Shown here: positions 16,361 through 25,449 of the stretch, piece after piece
How positions within the stretch are numbered: the stretch's first letter is position 1
How the letters are laid out: each line of letters starts with the position of its first letter
Source: UKL13-2 sp031414695
Lineage (GTDB): Bacteria > Pseudomonadota > Gammaproteobacteria > Burkholderiales > Usitatibacteraceae
Direction of reading: 5' to 3'
Length of the DNA stretch: 64,000 nt
Assembly: GCA_031414695.1 (NCBI GenBank)
Contig: JANNWG010000029.1
Coordinates: 98,200-162,199, forward strand
Notes under the pieces: generated by a model
What the model was told of the DNA's origin: nothing
Databases searched by the model: none
The model's input: only the letters and a program-made list of their open reading frames with translations
Translations under genes and position numbers: made by a program

Positions 16361-19161
16361 CGCTGACGCCCGAAAGGTGGAAACGCGCGCAGGTCATCAT
16401 CACCGATGCGCTCGCAGAGCCGATATCGCTACGCGATGAATATGTGGTGCGCGAGTGTGATGGTGATAATGATTTGCTAGCCGAAGTGCGCGCGATGCTC
16501 GTTAGCGCTGACAACACGGATGGTTTTTTATCCACGCCAGCCGAAATGCCAACTGCGCCCGACGTTAGTACGACCACCAGCAATGTAGAGGGCACACACA
16601 TCGGCGCATGGCAAATTGAGCGTGAAATAGGTCGTGGCGGCATGGGCTTGGTGTTTCGCGCACGTCGTGCCGATGGCGCTTACGACCAAGTCGCCGCGCT
16701 CAAAATATTACGTGGCATCGCCAGTACGCCGCGTGACGCCGTACTGATGGCACGCGAGCGACAGACCTTAGCCGCACTCAATCACGCCAATATCGCCCGA
16801 CTCATTGACGGTGGTAATACTGAGGATGGCACGCCCTACTTGGTGATGGAGTATGTCGAGGGCGTGCCGATTGATCGCTATTGCGATAGCAATCGACTTT
16901 TGCTCACCGCACGTGTCATGTTGGTTGAGACCTTATGTCATGCGGTGCAAAGCGCGCACGAGTCTCTTGTCGTGCATCGTGACTTAAAGCCCAGCAATGT
17001 GCTCGTGACAGCCTCAGGGGTTTTGAAGTTGTTGGATTTTGGTGTGGCGCGCGCGCTCGATCAAGCACAGGCATCGTCGATGACCCAAGGTGTGTTGCCA
17101 TTTACGCCACGCTACGCTAGCCCTGAGCAAATGTCGGGTGCGCCCGTGAATGTGGCGACCGATGTCTATGGTGTTGGCCTACTACTCTATGAATTATTAG
17201 CGGGCAATAGTCCGTACCACGTTATTTCGACTAACCGCACCACCTCTATGGCTGCAACGATGCGTGCGGTGCTAGAAGATGAGCCTGAAGCGGCGAGTGT
17301 CGTCGCAACGCGCTACGCAACACAAAACGCCGCACTGCTGCGCGGCGACCTTGATACGATATTGCGTAAGGCCTGTGCCAAAGAACCAGCAGCACGCTAC
17401 AAAACGGTAGAAGCATTACGCCATGATCTTTTTGCTTGGCGTTGCGGCCTGCCAATCACAGCAAGGCCTTGTACGTGGCACTATCGCGCAACAAAATTTG
17501 CAAGCCGCCATAAGCTTGGCGTCACTCTGTCAGCATTGGCGGTCATAGCCATCAGCGCGAGCCTAGTGTTAGCGTTAGTACAAACCAATATTGCCCAAAA
17601 AGAACGCGCACTTGCCGAACAACGTTTCGCCGAGGTGCGTAAGTTTTCGCGCAACATGCTCTATGACTATCACGATTCGATTGAGCGCCTACCAGGCTCG
17701 CTCGTAGCGCGACAGCGTTTGGTGAATGATGGTGTGGGCTATCTGGATGCATTGGTTGCGAGCGGCAGTCAAGACCCTATTTTGTTGACCGAACTGGCGG
17801 CAGGCTATGAGCGTCTAGGACGCATTAGCAGTGCGGTCTGGTCGTCTAATTTAGGTAAGCCCATCGAGGCGGCGGCACAATATTCAAAAGCACTTGCGAT
17901 TCGTGAACGGCTTTATCAGCAATCACCCAAAGACATCGTTTTTGCGAATGCGTACGCCGCGTCGTTACTCGTGGCTGGTGAGCAAGACTCATTGCTACGT
18001 AAAGCCGATGCGGCGGCTGCAACGCTTGATCGTGGTATCGCCGTATTAGAGCCATTCGTCACTAATGGCGTGGGAGTAATAGACCCTGCGGTGGGCAAAA
18101 CGATTGCACAGTTGTACCGAGTTCGTACCTCTGTTGATAGCTGTGCGGGGGTAAATACGCGCGGCAAATCGGCTGAAGCCTATGCCTTTATTCAAGCCAA
18201 GCGGCCTGTAATTGATCGTGCCTACGCGGCAAGACAAAGCGACCCAAACGCGCAGACTGAGTTCGCTGCATTTCTCGTTGAAATCGGTATGCTTGGCGCG
18301 TGCCGAGGTGAGTTTGATGCGGGCTACACAAACGTAAAAGAAGCGTTTGACCTGCTGCTTCGATTACAAGCCACACAACCGAAAGAAAATAGTTATCAGC
18401 GTGAAGTGGCAATGGCTGAAATTGAGCTAGCGACTATCGAATGGCATCGCGCTAATTATGTTGACGCAGCCAATATCGCCCTATCTTCAAGAGAAAAAAT
18501 TCGTATTGTCGTCGCACAAAATCCTGATGATATTGGCGTGCAAATGAATTCCTTAGTCATCAATACAAAGGCCGCTAATTTTTTGCTACTAGCGTATCGT
18601 AATGCCGAGGCTAACCTGCCATTGCAAGATGCTCAGACAGCTGCATCTACCATCTTAAAATTGTCGCCCGACAATCAATTTGCAAAATTTTTTCAAACTG
18701 CGCTGGCGATGCATAAAACCAAACTTGATGCCAGAATGGGCCGCACTGAAATGGCGATTGCCGAACAACGCCGCATATTGGCTAGTGCGCGTAAATCGGT
18801 GCAGCCGGGCAATTTTCGTAGCTACAACTATCCTGCAAGAGCGGCGCAAAATCTATCAGAGTCGTTTCCCATTGCGCGCCGTACCGAAGCCTGCACTGCA
18901 TTATTTGAGTCAGTTGATCGATTTTATGCAATAGCGATCAATGACCCAGAAAATTTTTCCATTGCCCTAGATTTGAGTCGTGCAGGTGGCCAACTAAACG
19001 AATGGATGAAGGCGGGTGCATGCCTTTCACCAGAAGACTCAATTAAAGCTAAAACGTATATTGACCATTCGCGAATGACAACACAAAAATTTATCGCCCG
19101 TAAATTAGCGGTACGTGATTTAGCGCAAATAGCATCTCGTCTAGCGGCTGCAAACAAGTGA
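16357..19161 (+). CDS. Membrane Ser/Thr protein kinase with a TPR-like C-terminal region
   Basis: A 934-residue kinase. Residues 84-360 are a Hanks-type domain: GRGGMGLVF, Lys116 in AALKIL, HRDLKPSN (207-214), DFG (227-229), TPRYASPEQM. A single membrane helix lies at about 388-409. The outer part of roughly 520 residues is helical and TPR-like (VRKFSRNMLYDYHDSIERLP just after the membrane, then repeated A-x-x-Y/L-x-x-A helices), a layout common in kinases paired with ECF sigma factors. The start overlaps the sigma-factor stop (ATGA), and the stop overlaps the next start (GTGA), so the three genes are translationally coupled. The kinase may control the sigma factor by phosphorylation; that is inferred from context only. 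Confidence 0.9.
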   Translation: MTLTPERWKRAQVIITDALAEPISLRDEYVVRECDGDNDLLAEVRAMLVSADNTDGFLSTPAEMPTAPDVSTTTSNVEGTHIGAWQIEREIGRGGMGLVFRARRADGAYDQVAALKILRGIASTPRDAVLMARERQTLAALNHANIARLIDGGNTEDGTPYLVMEYVEGVPIDRYCDSNRLLLTARVMLVETLCHAVQSAHESLVVHRDLKPSNVLVTASGVLKLLDFGVARALDQAQASSMTQGVLPFTPRYASPEQMSGAPVNVATDVYGVGLLLYELLAGNSPYHVISTNRTTSMAATMRAVLEDEPEAASVVATRYATQNAALLRGDLDTILRKACAKEPAARYKTVEALRHDLFAWRCGLPITARPCTWHYRATKFASRHKLGVTLSALAVIAISASLVLALVQTNIAQKERALAEQRFAEVRKFSRNMLYDYHDSIERLPGSLVARQRLVNDGVGYLDALVASGSQDPILLTELAAGYERLGRISSAVWSSNLGKPIEAAAQYSKALAIRERLYQQSPKDIVFANAYAASLLVAGEQDSLLRKADAAAATLDRGIAVLEPFVTNGVGVIDPAVGKTIAQLYRVRTSVDSCAGVNTRGKSAEAYAFIQAKRPVIDRAYAARQSDPNAQTEFAAFLVEIGMLGACRGEFDAGYTNVKEAFDLLLRLQATQPKENSYQREVAMAEIELATIEWHRANYVDAANIALSSREKIRIVVAQNPDDIGVQMNSLVINTKAANFLLLAYRNAEANLPLQDAQTAASTILKLSPDNQFAKFFQTALAMHKTKLDARMGRTEMAIAEQRRILASARKSVQPGNFRSYNYPARAAQNLSESFPIARRTEACTALFESVDRFYAIAINDPENFSIALDLSRAGGQLNEWMKAGACLSPEDSIKAKTYIDHSRMTTQKFIARKLAVRDLAQIASRLAAANK

Positions 19162-20753
19162 GCTCGACAATCCTACAACCAAGGCACTTCGCGATGCGTG
19201 GGCACATCATTTCTTTAACCCTACTATTGACCATAGTCGCGAGTTCGTTCGCTTCAATTGCGGCGACGCCATTCAATGTTGGCTCAAAACGCTTCACGGA
19301 ATCCTACGTGCTCGCCGAAATCATTCGCCAGCGCGCGCTAAGTGCGAACGAAACTAAGGTCACCCATTTGCAAGGGCTCGGTAACACGGCGATTGTGCTC
19401 GGCGCGTTGCAAAGCGGCGCGATTGATATTTACCCCGAATACACGGGCACGATTGCGCGCGAAATTTTGAAACTTGATAGCGTGCCCTCAATGGCCGTGC
19501 TGAATGAAAAATTAGCGCCGATTGGTTTGGCAGCCTCTGTGCCGTTAGGGTTTAACAATACCTATGCGTTGGCGATACCGCGTGCAATGGCAGCGGCCAA
19601 AAACATCAAGACCTTGTCGGATTTGGCGTCGCATCCTGATTTGCGATTAGGGTTATCGCAGGAGTTCATCGGTCGTGCCGATGGCTGGGCGGGACTTAAA
19701 CAGGCTTATAACTTGCCTTGGTCAACCGTGCGTGGGCTCGATCATGGGCTCGCCTATCAGGCGATAAAACTTGGTCAAATTGATGTGATCGATGTCTATT
19801 CGACCGACGCTAAAATCAGCGAATATGAATTAACAGTGTTACGTGACAACAAAAATTATTTCCCAAGATATGACGCGGTGCTGCTGCACAAAGCGGATTT
19901 GCCCGCGCGCTACCCCGCCACATGGAAGGCGCTCAAACAATTAGAAAATACAATTGATGAAAACGCCATGCGCGCAATGAATGCCCAGGCCGAAATAGAA
20001 AAGCTAGCCTTTGACAAAATCGCACAATCGTTTTTAGATCGTCAGCAAAGTGGCATTGCTGCAAACGCGGCTAAATCGCAATCGCAACCGCAATCTCAAG
20101 CAGGTGTGCGTTCATTTTGGTCGGTATTATTTGACGCGGACTTTGCACGCCTCGCTTGGCAGCATTTTGTTTTAGTCTTTTTGTCACTTGCGGCGAGCAC
20201 GATAATTGGCATACCACTTGGCGTGTTGGCAGCGCGTCATGCACGGCTCGGCAGCGTGATTATCGGCGTGACCAACATTTTGCAAACTGTGCCCTCCCTT
20301 GCGTTGTTAGCCATATTGATTTCACTCACGGGGCAAATCGGCCTTGCTCCCGCCTTAATTGCGCTATCCATTTACGCGCTACTACCGATTGTGCGTAATA
20401 CGCACACCGCCCTGACGCAAATTCCGCACGGTACTAAGCAAGCTGCGCGTTCACTCGGCATGACCGCGCCCATGGTGCTGCAACACGTTGAGTTGCCACT
20501 CGCGCGCGCCACTATTTTGGCAGGCATTAAAACGTCCGCCGTGATGAATGTCGGCACCGCAACGATTGCGGCATTTATCGGTGCAGGTGGGTTTGGTGAG
20601 CGCATCGTCACAGGGTTGGCATTAAATGATCACGCCACTCTGCTCGCCGGTGCGCTGCCGGTGGCGTTACTGGCTATTGCGCTGGATGGCGCATTTACGC
20701 TAATGGAGCGTCTCATCACGCCTAAGGCATTACGGACTACGCCACGCCACTGA
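19158..20753 (+). CDS. Fused substrate-binding protein/permease of a glycine betaine-type ABC transporter
   Basis: A 531-residue fusion. After a signal or anchor segment (HIISLTLLLTIVASSFASIAA), residues 37-295 are an OpuAC/OsmX-type binding domain (VGSKRFTESYVLAEI, GAIDIYPEYTGT, QEFIGRADGW). Residues 325-520 are a permease with about five membrane segments and the EAA loop (AARSLGMTAPMVLQHVELPLA). Fusions of this kind import glycine betaine, choline, carnitine or ergothioneine. The known EgtU fusion has the reverse domain order. It starts with GTG overlapping the kinase stop. No ATPase gene lies anywhere near, so a partner must be supplied from elsewhere. Confidence 0.88.
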   Translation: MSSTILQPRHFAMRGHIISLTLLLTIVASSFASIAATPFNVGSKRFTESYVLAEIIRQRALSANETKVTHLQGLGNTAIVLGALQSGAIDIYPEYTGTIAREILKLDSVPSMAVLNEKLAPIGLAASVPLGFNNTYALAIPRAMAAAKNIKTLSDLASHPDLRLGLSQEFIGRADGWAGLKQAYNLPWSTVRGLDHGLAYQAIKLGQIDVIDVYSTDAKISEYELTVLRDNKNYFPRYDAVLLHKADLPARYPATWKALKQLENTIDENAMRAMNAQAEIEKLAFDKIAQSFLDRQQSGIAANAAKSQSQPQSQAGVRSFWSVLFDADFARLAWQHFVLVFLSLAASTIIGIPLGVLAARHARLGSVIIGVTNILQTVPSLALLAILISLTGQIGLAPALIALSIYALLPIVRNTHTALTQIPHGTKQAARSLGMTAPMVLQHVELPLARATILAGIKTSAVMNVGTATIAAFIGAGGFGERIVTGLALNDHATLLAGALPVALLAIALDGAFTLMERLITPKALRTTPRH

Positions 20754-20789
20754 CATTAAAATAAATTTTTACAAACATCAGTAGCCACA

Positions 20790-20846
20790 GCTATTTACAG
20801 GCATTTTTGCTTCAAATTGCCCGCCAATAAACGAGTTTGCTATTTA
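20790..20846 (+). repeat. Dispersed stem-loop family, member D (shortened loop)
   Basis: It contains ACAGGCATTTTTGCTT followed by CAAATTGCCCGCCAATAAACG and AGTTTGCTATTTA. The right block is nearly identical to member B (CCGCCAATAAACGAGTTT). The segment between the arms is shorter than in B, C, E and G. It lies between the ABC fusion gene and xseB, where a terminator would be expected. Confidence 0.65.
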
Positions 20847-20932
20847 TCACGATTGCAACAGACAGCGTTGTGGGCACACCTTTCCGGTAAAATGACGTTT
20901 TTATTGCGGCACACTTTGTTTCGCTTGTACAC

Positions 20933-21175
20933 ATGCCTAAATTAGACGAAAAAGCACCGAAGAATTTCGAGTCCGCAATGGCGGAGTTAGACCAATTGGT
21001 GGAAAACATGGAAGCGGGTCAATTGCCGCTTGAAGAATCCATAGCAGCCTATCAACGTGGTGCAGTGTTGCTTAAATTTTGCGAGGCAAAATTGGCCGAT
21101 GCGGAAGCGCGCATTCAAGTGCTCGCCCCGGCCACAAGTAGTGATGCGGCAACGCTGCAAGACTTCACCGAGTAA
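20933..21175 (+). CDS. xseB: Exodeoxyribonuclease VII small subunit
   Basis: An 80-residue protein with the family signature FESAMAELDQLVENMEAGQL followed by PLEESIAAYQRGAVLLKFCE. It forms the small helical subunit of exonuclease VII, which with XseA degrades single-stranded DNA in the cytoplasm. It is followed within ten bases by ispA, then dxs, the xseB-ispA-dxs order common in beta- and gammaproteobacteria. xseA is not in the window. Confidence 0.96.
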   Translation: MPKLDEKAPKNFESAMAELDQLVENMEAGQLPLEESIAAYQRGAVLLKFCEAKLADAEARIQVLAPATSSDAATLQDFTE

Positions 21176-21184
21176 TCCAACCAG

Positions 21185-22075
21185 ATGAGCGAATTCCACG
21201 ATTGGGCACGCGCCACTGCTTCACAAATGGAATTGACTTTGGGTCAACTATTGCCTGCCGCAACTATGACGCCCACGCGTCTGCATGACGCGATGCGCTA
21301 TGCCACACTCGGCGGCGGCAAGCGGGTGAGGCCAATGCTGGCATTTGCAGCGGGCGAGGTGGCCGAGGCCGATCCTGAGCGTGTCAAGATTGTGGCGGCA
21401 GCAGTAGAAATGATTCATGCTTACTCACTGATTCATGACGATTTGCCCTGCATGGATGATGATGTATTGCGTCGCGGGCGACCCACATGCCATGTTGAGT
21501 TTGATGAGGCTACGGCGCTGTTAGCCGGTGATGCGTTGCAAGCGTTGGCGTTTGAAATCGTCAGCGCGTACAAGCTTACTGACAATGCTGCCACCCAATT
21601 AGAAGTCTTAAAATTATTTAGCGGCGCGTGCGGCTCGCGCGGCATGGCAGGCGGGCAGGCGATTGATTTGGCAAGTGTCGATAAAGACATCTCGCTGCCT
21701 GAATTGGAATACATGCACATGCTAAAAACAGGTGCATTGATTCGCGCCGCCGTTTCGATGGGTGCGTACTGTGGACGCGACATGACTGAGGCTGAGCTAC
21801 AAAAAATCGACCATTACGGCAAATGCATTGGGCTTGCCTTTCAGGTAGTGGACGACATTTTGGATTGCGAGTCTAATACTGAGAAATTAGGCAAGACGGC
21901 TGGCAAAGATAAAGACGCCAACAAGCCGACCTACGTAAGCTTGATGGGGTTGCAACCCGCTAAACAATTTGCTGAAGAATTATTTAATGACGCCATCGAA
22001 AGCGTTAGCGTGTTTGGGCATCGTGCCCAACGATTGCGTGACTGTGCCGAATTTATCGTCCGTCGCGATCATTAG
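21185..22075 (+). CDS. ispA: (2E,6E)-farnesyl diphosphate synthase
   Basis: A 296-residue prenyl transferase that condenses isopentenyl diphosphate with dimethylallyl and geranyl diphosphate. The first aspartate-rich motif is DDLPCMDDD (about residues 83-91), and the second is FQVVDDILD (about 222-230). GGGKRVRPML near 40 binds diphosphate, and KTG near 180 is also conserved. Length is normal for IspA. It shares an operon with dxs, which supplies the early pathway step, and lies ten bases after xseB. Confidence 0.96.
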   Translation: MSEFHDWARATASQMELTLGQLLPAATMTPTRLHDAMRYATLGGGKRVRPMLAFAAGEVAEADPERVKIVAAAVEMIHAYSLIHDDLPCMDDDVLRRGRPTCHVEFDEATALLAGDALQALAFEIVSAYKLTDNAATQLEVLKLFSGACGSRGMAGGQAIDLASVDKDISLPELEYMHMLKTGALIRAAVSMGAYCGRDMTEAELQKIDHYGKCIGLAFQVVDDILDCESNTEKLGKTAGKDKDANKPTYVSLMGLQPAKQFAEELFNDAIESVSVFGHRAQRLRDCAEFIVRRDH

Positions 22076-22086
22076 AAAGACCAATA

Positions 22087-24036
22087 ATGACAACTACCGC
22101 CGCACACCATTATCCGCTGTTAGATAAAGTTAACGACCCCACCGATCTGCGCAAAATAGAGCGGCGCGATTTGTCACAACTGTCTGATGAGTTGCGCAAT
22201 TTTATTGTTGAATCCGTTTCCGCCACTGGCGGGCATTTATCATCAAATCTTGGCACGGTTGAGCTCACCATCGCGCTGCACTATGTATTTAATACGCCGC
22301 ATGACCGTATTGTTTGGGATGTCGGTCACCAAACATATGGCCATAAAATATTAACGGGGCGCCGTGCCGATATGCCTAAGCTCAGACAAAAAGGCGGCAT
22401 TGCGGGTTTCCCACGGCGTGAAGAATCCGTCTACGACACCTTTGGCACAGCACATTCGTCCACATCCATTTCTGCTGCGCTCGGCATGGCGGTGGCGGCG
22501 CGTATTAGCAAGGTGAAACGTCATGCGATTGCCGTTATCGGCGACGGCGCGATTACCGCAGGCATGGCCTTTGAGGCAATGAATAATGTCGGGCGCGAAA
22601 ATGTTATCGTGGTTTTGAATGACAACGATATGTCGATATCCGAATCCATCGGTGCGCTGAATAATTATTTCGCCAAGCTCATGTCTGGGCAGTTTTATGC
22701 CGCCACTAAAAAGACCGCTGAAAAAGCGCTGCAATACACGCCAACATTCAAAGAAATCGCCAAAAAACTCGAAGAACATGCAAAAGGTTTGGTCACACCT
22801 TCTACCATGTTTGAAGAATTCGGCTTTAACTACACAGGCCCAATTGATGGTCACAATGTTGATGTCTTGATTGATACCTTAAGCAATATCAGTAAGCTTA
22901 ATGGTCCACAATTTTTGCACGTGGTAACGAAAAAAGGCCAAGGCTATAAGCTCGCCGAAGATGACCCCATCAACTATCACGGCCCTTCAAAATTTGATCC
23001 AAAAATTGGCTTGGTTAAAGCGACACCCGCCCCGAATACCAAACCAAAGCCCACCTACACACAAATTTTTGGTGATTGGTTATGCGACATGGCACGTGCA
23101 GATAAGCGCACAGTCGGCATTACGCCTGCGATGCGCGAAGGCTCAGGCTTGGTGCGTTTTTCGCAAGAATTTCCTGACCGCTATTTTGATACCGCCATTG
23201 CCGAACAGCATGCGGTGACATTTGCGGCAGGTCTTGCAGCAGACGGCCTGCGACCGGTACTAGCAATTTACTCAACATTTTTACAGCGCGGCTATGACCA
23301 GCTCATTCATGATGTCGCGCTACAAAATTTACCTGTGGTGTTCGCGCTAGATCGCGGCGGCTTAGTTGGTGCGGATGGCCCTACACATCACGGTGCGTTT
23401 GATTTATCTTTTTTACGCTGCATCCCCAATATGGTGGTAATGACACCAGCAGACGAAAACGAATGCCGCCAAATGCTCACCACCGGCATGAAGCTTGATC
23501 AGCCATCGGCGATTCGCTATCCACGCGGTACAGGCACAGGTGTGACGATAGAGACGGAATTGACTACGCTGCCTGTCGGTAAGGGCGTGGTGGTGCGTGA
23601 AGCCAAAGGTTACGCAGTGCATGTCACAGGCGCACAAAAGTACCGTGTTGCCGTATTGGCGTTTGGCTCAATGGTTAAGCCCGCGCTAGACGCTGCTGAG
23701 GAATTAAATGCGACCGTTGCCAACATGCGCTTTGTCAAACCAATTGATGAAGAATTGATTTTCAAATTAGCCACGACGCATGATGTCATCGTCACATTGG
23801 AAGAAAACGTCGTCATGGGCGGCGCGGGTAGCGCTGTGGCGGAGTCGCTTGCGTCACAGCATCTGACAATTCCAATATTGCAGCTAGGTTTGCCCGATCA
23901 CTTTGTCGAACACGGCGACCCGGCATTGCTACTCGCCGATTGCGGCTTAAATCGTGACGGTATTTTGCAATCTATTCAACAATGGCTCACCACTCACGAC
24001 GCGACATTTGCAGCGAGTCAAAAAGCCGCGAGTTAA
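22087..24036 (+). CDS. dxs: 1-deoxy-D-xylulose-5-phosphate synthase
   Basis: A 649-residue thiamine diphosphate enzyme that joins pyruvate and glyceraldehyde 3-phosphate in the first step of the MEP isoprenoid pathway. The N-terminal cofactor motif GDGAITAGMAFEAMNN is present. SSNLGTVELTIALHYVFN and the conserved DVGHQTYGHKILTGR lie upstream of it. The transketolase pyrimidine-binding part has DRGGLVGADGPTHHG. Length and domain order are normal and no key residue is missing. It is the last biosynthetic gene of the xseB-ispA-dxs run. Confidence 0.97.
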   Translation: MTTTAAHHYPLLDKVNDPTDLRKIERRDLSQLSDELRNFIVESVSATGGHLSSNLGTVELTIALHYVFNTPHDRIVWDVGHQTYGHKILTGRRADMPKLRQKGGIAGFPRREESVYDTFGTAHSSTSISAALGMAVAARISKVKRHAIAVIGDGAITAGMAFEAMNNVGRENVIVVLNDNDMSISESIGALNNYFAKLMSGQFYAATKKTAEKALQYTPTFKEIAKKLEEHAKGLVTPSTMFEEFGFNYTGPIDGHNVDVLIDTLSNISKLNGPQFLHVVTKKGQGYKLAEDDPINYHGPSKFDPKIGLVKATPAPNTKPKPTYTQIFGDWLCDMARADKRTVGITPAMREGSGLVRFSQEFPDRYFDTAIAEQHAVTFAAGLAADGLRPVLAIYSTFLQRGYDQLIHDVALQNLPVVFALDRGGLVGADGPTHHGAFDLSFLRCIPNMVVMTPADENECRQMLTTGMKLDQPSAIRYPRGTGTGVTIETELTTLPVGKGVVVREAKGYAVHVTGAQKYRVAVLAFGSMVKPALDAAEELNATVANMRFVKPIDEELIFKLATTHDVIVTLEENVVMGGAGSAVAESLASQHLTIPILQLGLPDHFVEHGDPALLLADCGLNRDGILQSIQQWLTTHDATFAASQKAAS

Positions 24037-24055
24037 TTTTTATTAAGGATCTATC

Positions 24056-24454
24056 ATGCGTAAATTGTCATCTTGTTTTGTTGGTCTTGTGATGTGTGTC
24101 GTTGCGCCACTTTCTCTAGCGCAAGAAACTAAACCTGCAGCAGCAGCAACACAACCAGCTGTCGCTGCTGCTGCGGCAACAGTTGCCGTCGCGCCTACTG
24201 AAGCGACAGCACCCGCCGTCAAAGCACCACATCATCCAGCAGTGCCAAAGCACACCTGCAAGCAGCCTGAAGCCCCCGGCAAATTGGGCAGCGACAATCA
24301 ACAGAAAAATTTTGTCAAAGAGATGGACGGCTATCGAGACTGCCTTATTTCCTATCGCACCGAAATGAACAAACTCGCCAAAGCACACGTGGATGCGGCG
24401 AATGCAGCGGTAGAAGAATTTAACGACTATGCGGCGTCATTACGTAAGAAGTAA
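24056..24454 (+). CDS. Exported Ala-rich protein of unknown function
   Basis: A 132-residue protein with a signal peptide (residues 1-23, MRKLSSC to SLAQ), then an Ala/Pro/Thr-rich low-complexity stretch to about residue 65. The C-terminal part is compact (HTCKQPEAPGKLGSDNQQKN, VKEMDGYRDCLISYR, KLAKAHVDAANAAVEEFNDY) with two cysteines that could form a disulfide. It is probably a small periplasmic protein with a helical C-terminal domain. It starts 20 bases after dxs with an AAGGA ribosome site, so it may share that transcript. Confidence 0.75.
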   Translation: MRKLSSCFVGLVMCVVAPLSLAQETKPAAAATQPAVAAAAATVAVAPTEATAPAVKAPHHPAVPKHTCKQPEAPGKLGSDNQQKNFVKEMDGYRDCLISYRTEMNKLAKAHVDAANAAVEEFNDYAASLRKK

Positions 24455-24552
24455 TTATTTTTTTTTAGCAAAACTCAAGTTTTGAGTGAACGACACGGAT
24501 AAATTGAGTAGCTTTAATCGACTTAGATTGGTCATTTTTTTGATGCGTTGTC

Positions 24553-24581
24553 ACAAACGGAAGACGTATTTTGCCGTTTGT
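24553..24581. repeat. 8-bp inverted repeat in the gap after the Ala-rich protein gene
   Basis: ACAAACGG (24553-24560) and CCGTTTGT (24574-24581) are exact reverse complements with a 13-base loop. A second small palindrome, ACTCAA-GTT-TTGAGT, lies just after the preceding gene's stop, near 24476-24490. Neither is followed by a clear T-run, so a terminator role is uncertain. The rest of the 24455-24748 gap shows no gene. Confidence 0.4.
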
Positions 24582-24748
24582 CTGCCGATTATTGACCCCC
24601 CCTCCCACTTAGCTAAATTTACTTCATAGGGCAAATGCTTGAATCATTCACTGGAAATTTTCCGTATGAATGTGAAGTTTGAAGACCTGAAACTTGGCGC
24701 ACTTGATTCTCAACGTAAGTATTTAATTAACTTAATTTGGAGATTATC

Positions 24749-25330
24749 ATGCGTAAATATTTTTCATCTGTATTAGCAGCAGCACTTAGCGTGGTGGCGC
24801 TTAATGTTTCGTCACAAACGTTAGTACGATCAGCGGATAATGAGCTACAGGTAACATCCCCCATCGCCTTGGCGTATCAACATGCGCCAATCAAGTCAGC
24901 GGCAGATCTTACGACGCACGTTTCAAATATGCCGGCAGAGGACTCTCCACTAGCGCTCCTTTCCGAGCAACAGCGTTCTAGATTTCTTGCGTCCATTACG
25001 TTTAACCAAAAGGGCATATCAGGTTACTCGTATAACGAAATAAGACACCTTACCGCTTCACAAGCGCATGAAATTCTTGCTTTGTTTGGCGCGCAAAGAA
25101 CCACTAGCTTGATCGCAGATTTGCAAGTAACGTCAACGCTTGATTTCTCAATTATGGATGGGGCATTCTTTGTAACTGGCAAGAAATTTGGCACCGCTAT
25201 GAAACAGAAAAAATCTTGGTTAAAGCTTGATGATGATCCTGAAGGTGGCACAGACTACGAAGGATATTCTTGTGAGTCACGCGCAAATTGCAAGAGAACT
25301 CCAGGTTACATCTGTATGGGTAGTTGTTAG
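24749..25330 (+). CDS. Exported protein with a four-cysteine C-terminal tail, function unknown
   Basis: A 193-residue protein with a clear signal peptide (MRKYFSSVLAAALSVVALNV, cleavage near SSQT). The middle is helical (SEQQRSRFLASITFN, LTASQAHEILALFGAQRTTS). After the acidic spacer DDDPEGGTDYEG, the last 20 residues hold all four cysteines (CESRANCKRTPGYICMGSC). Such a tail suggests two disulfides or a processed peptide carried by a longer precursor. The start at 24749 has GGAG six bases upstream. The next gene encodes a thioredoxin-fold lipoprotein, which could oxidise or handle the tail. I do not recognise a characterised family; a bacteriocin-like precursor is one possibility. Confidence 0.75.
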   Translation: MRKYFSSVLAAALSVVALNVSSQTLVRSADNELQVTSPIALAYQHAPIKSAADLTTHVSNMPAEDSPLALLSEQQRSRFLASITFNQKGISGYSYNEIRHLTASQAHEILALFGAQRTTSLIADLQVTSTLDFSIMDGAFFVTGKKFGTAMKQKKSWLKLDDDPEGGTDYEGYSCESRANCKRTPGYICMGSC

Positions 25331-25449
25331 CATGTGCTTTACATTGTGCAAAAATACAGTTGATGAGCAATAGTAGCAGCTCAATTTTCTGTTCTTTTAA
25401 GGCTTGGCTCACCTACTTTTTAGCATTGTAGGTGAGCCATAATTTATAT

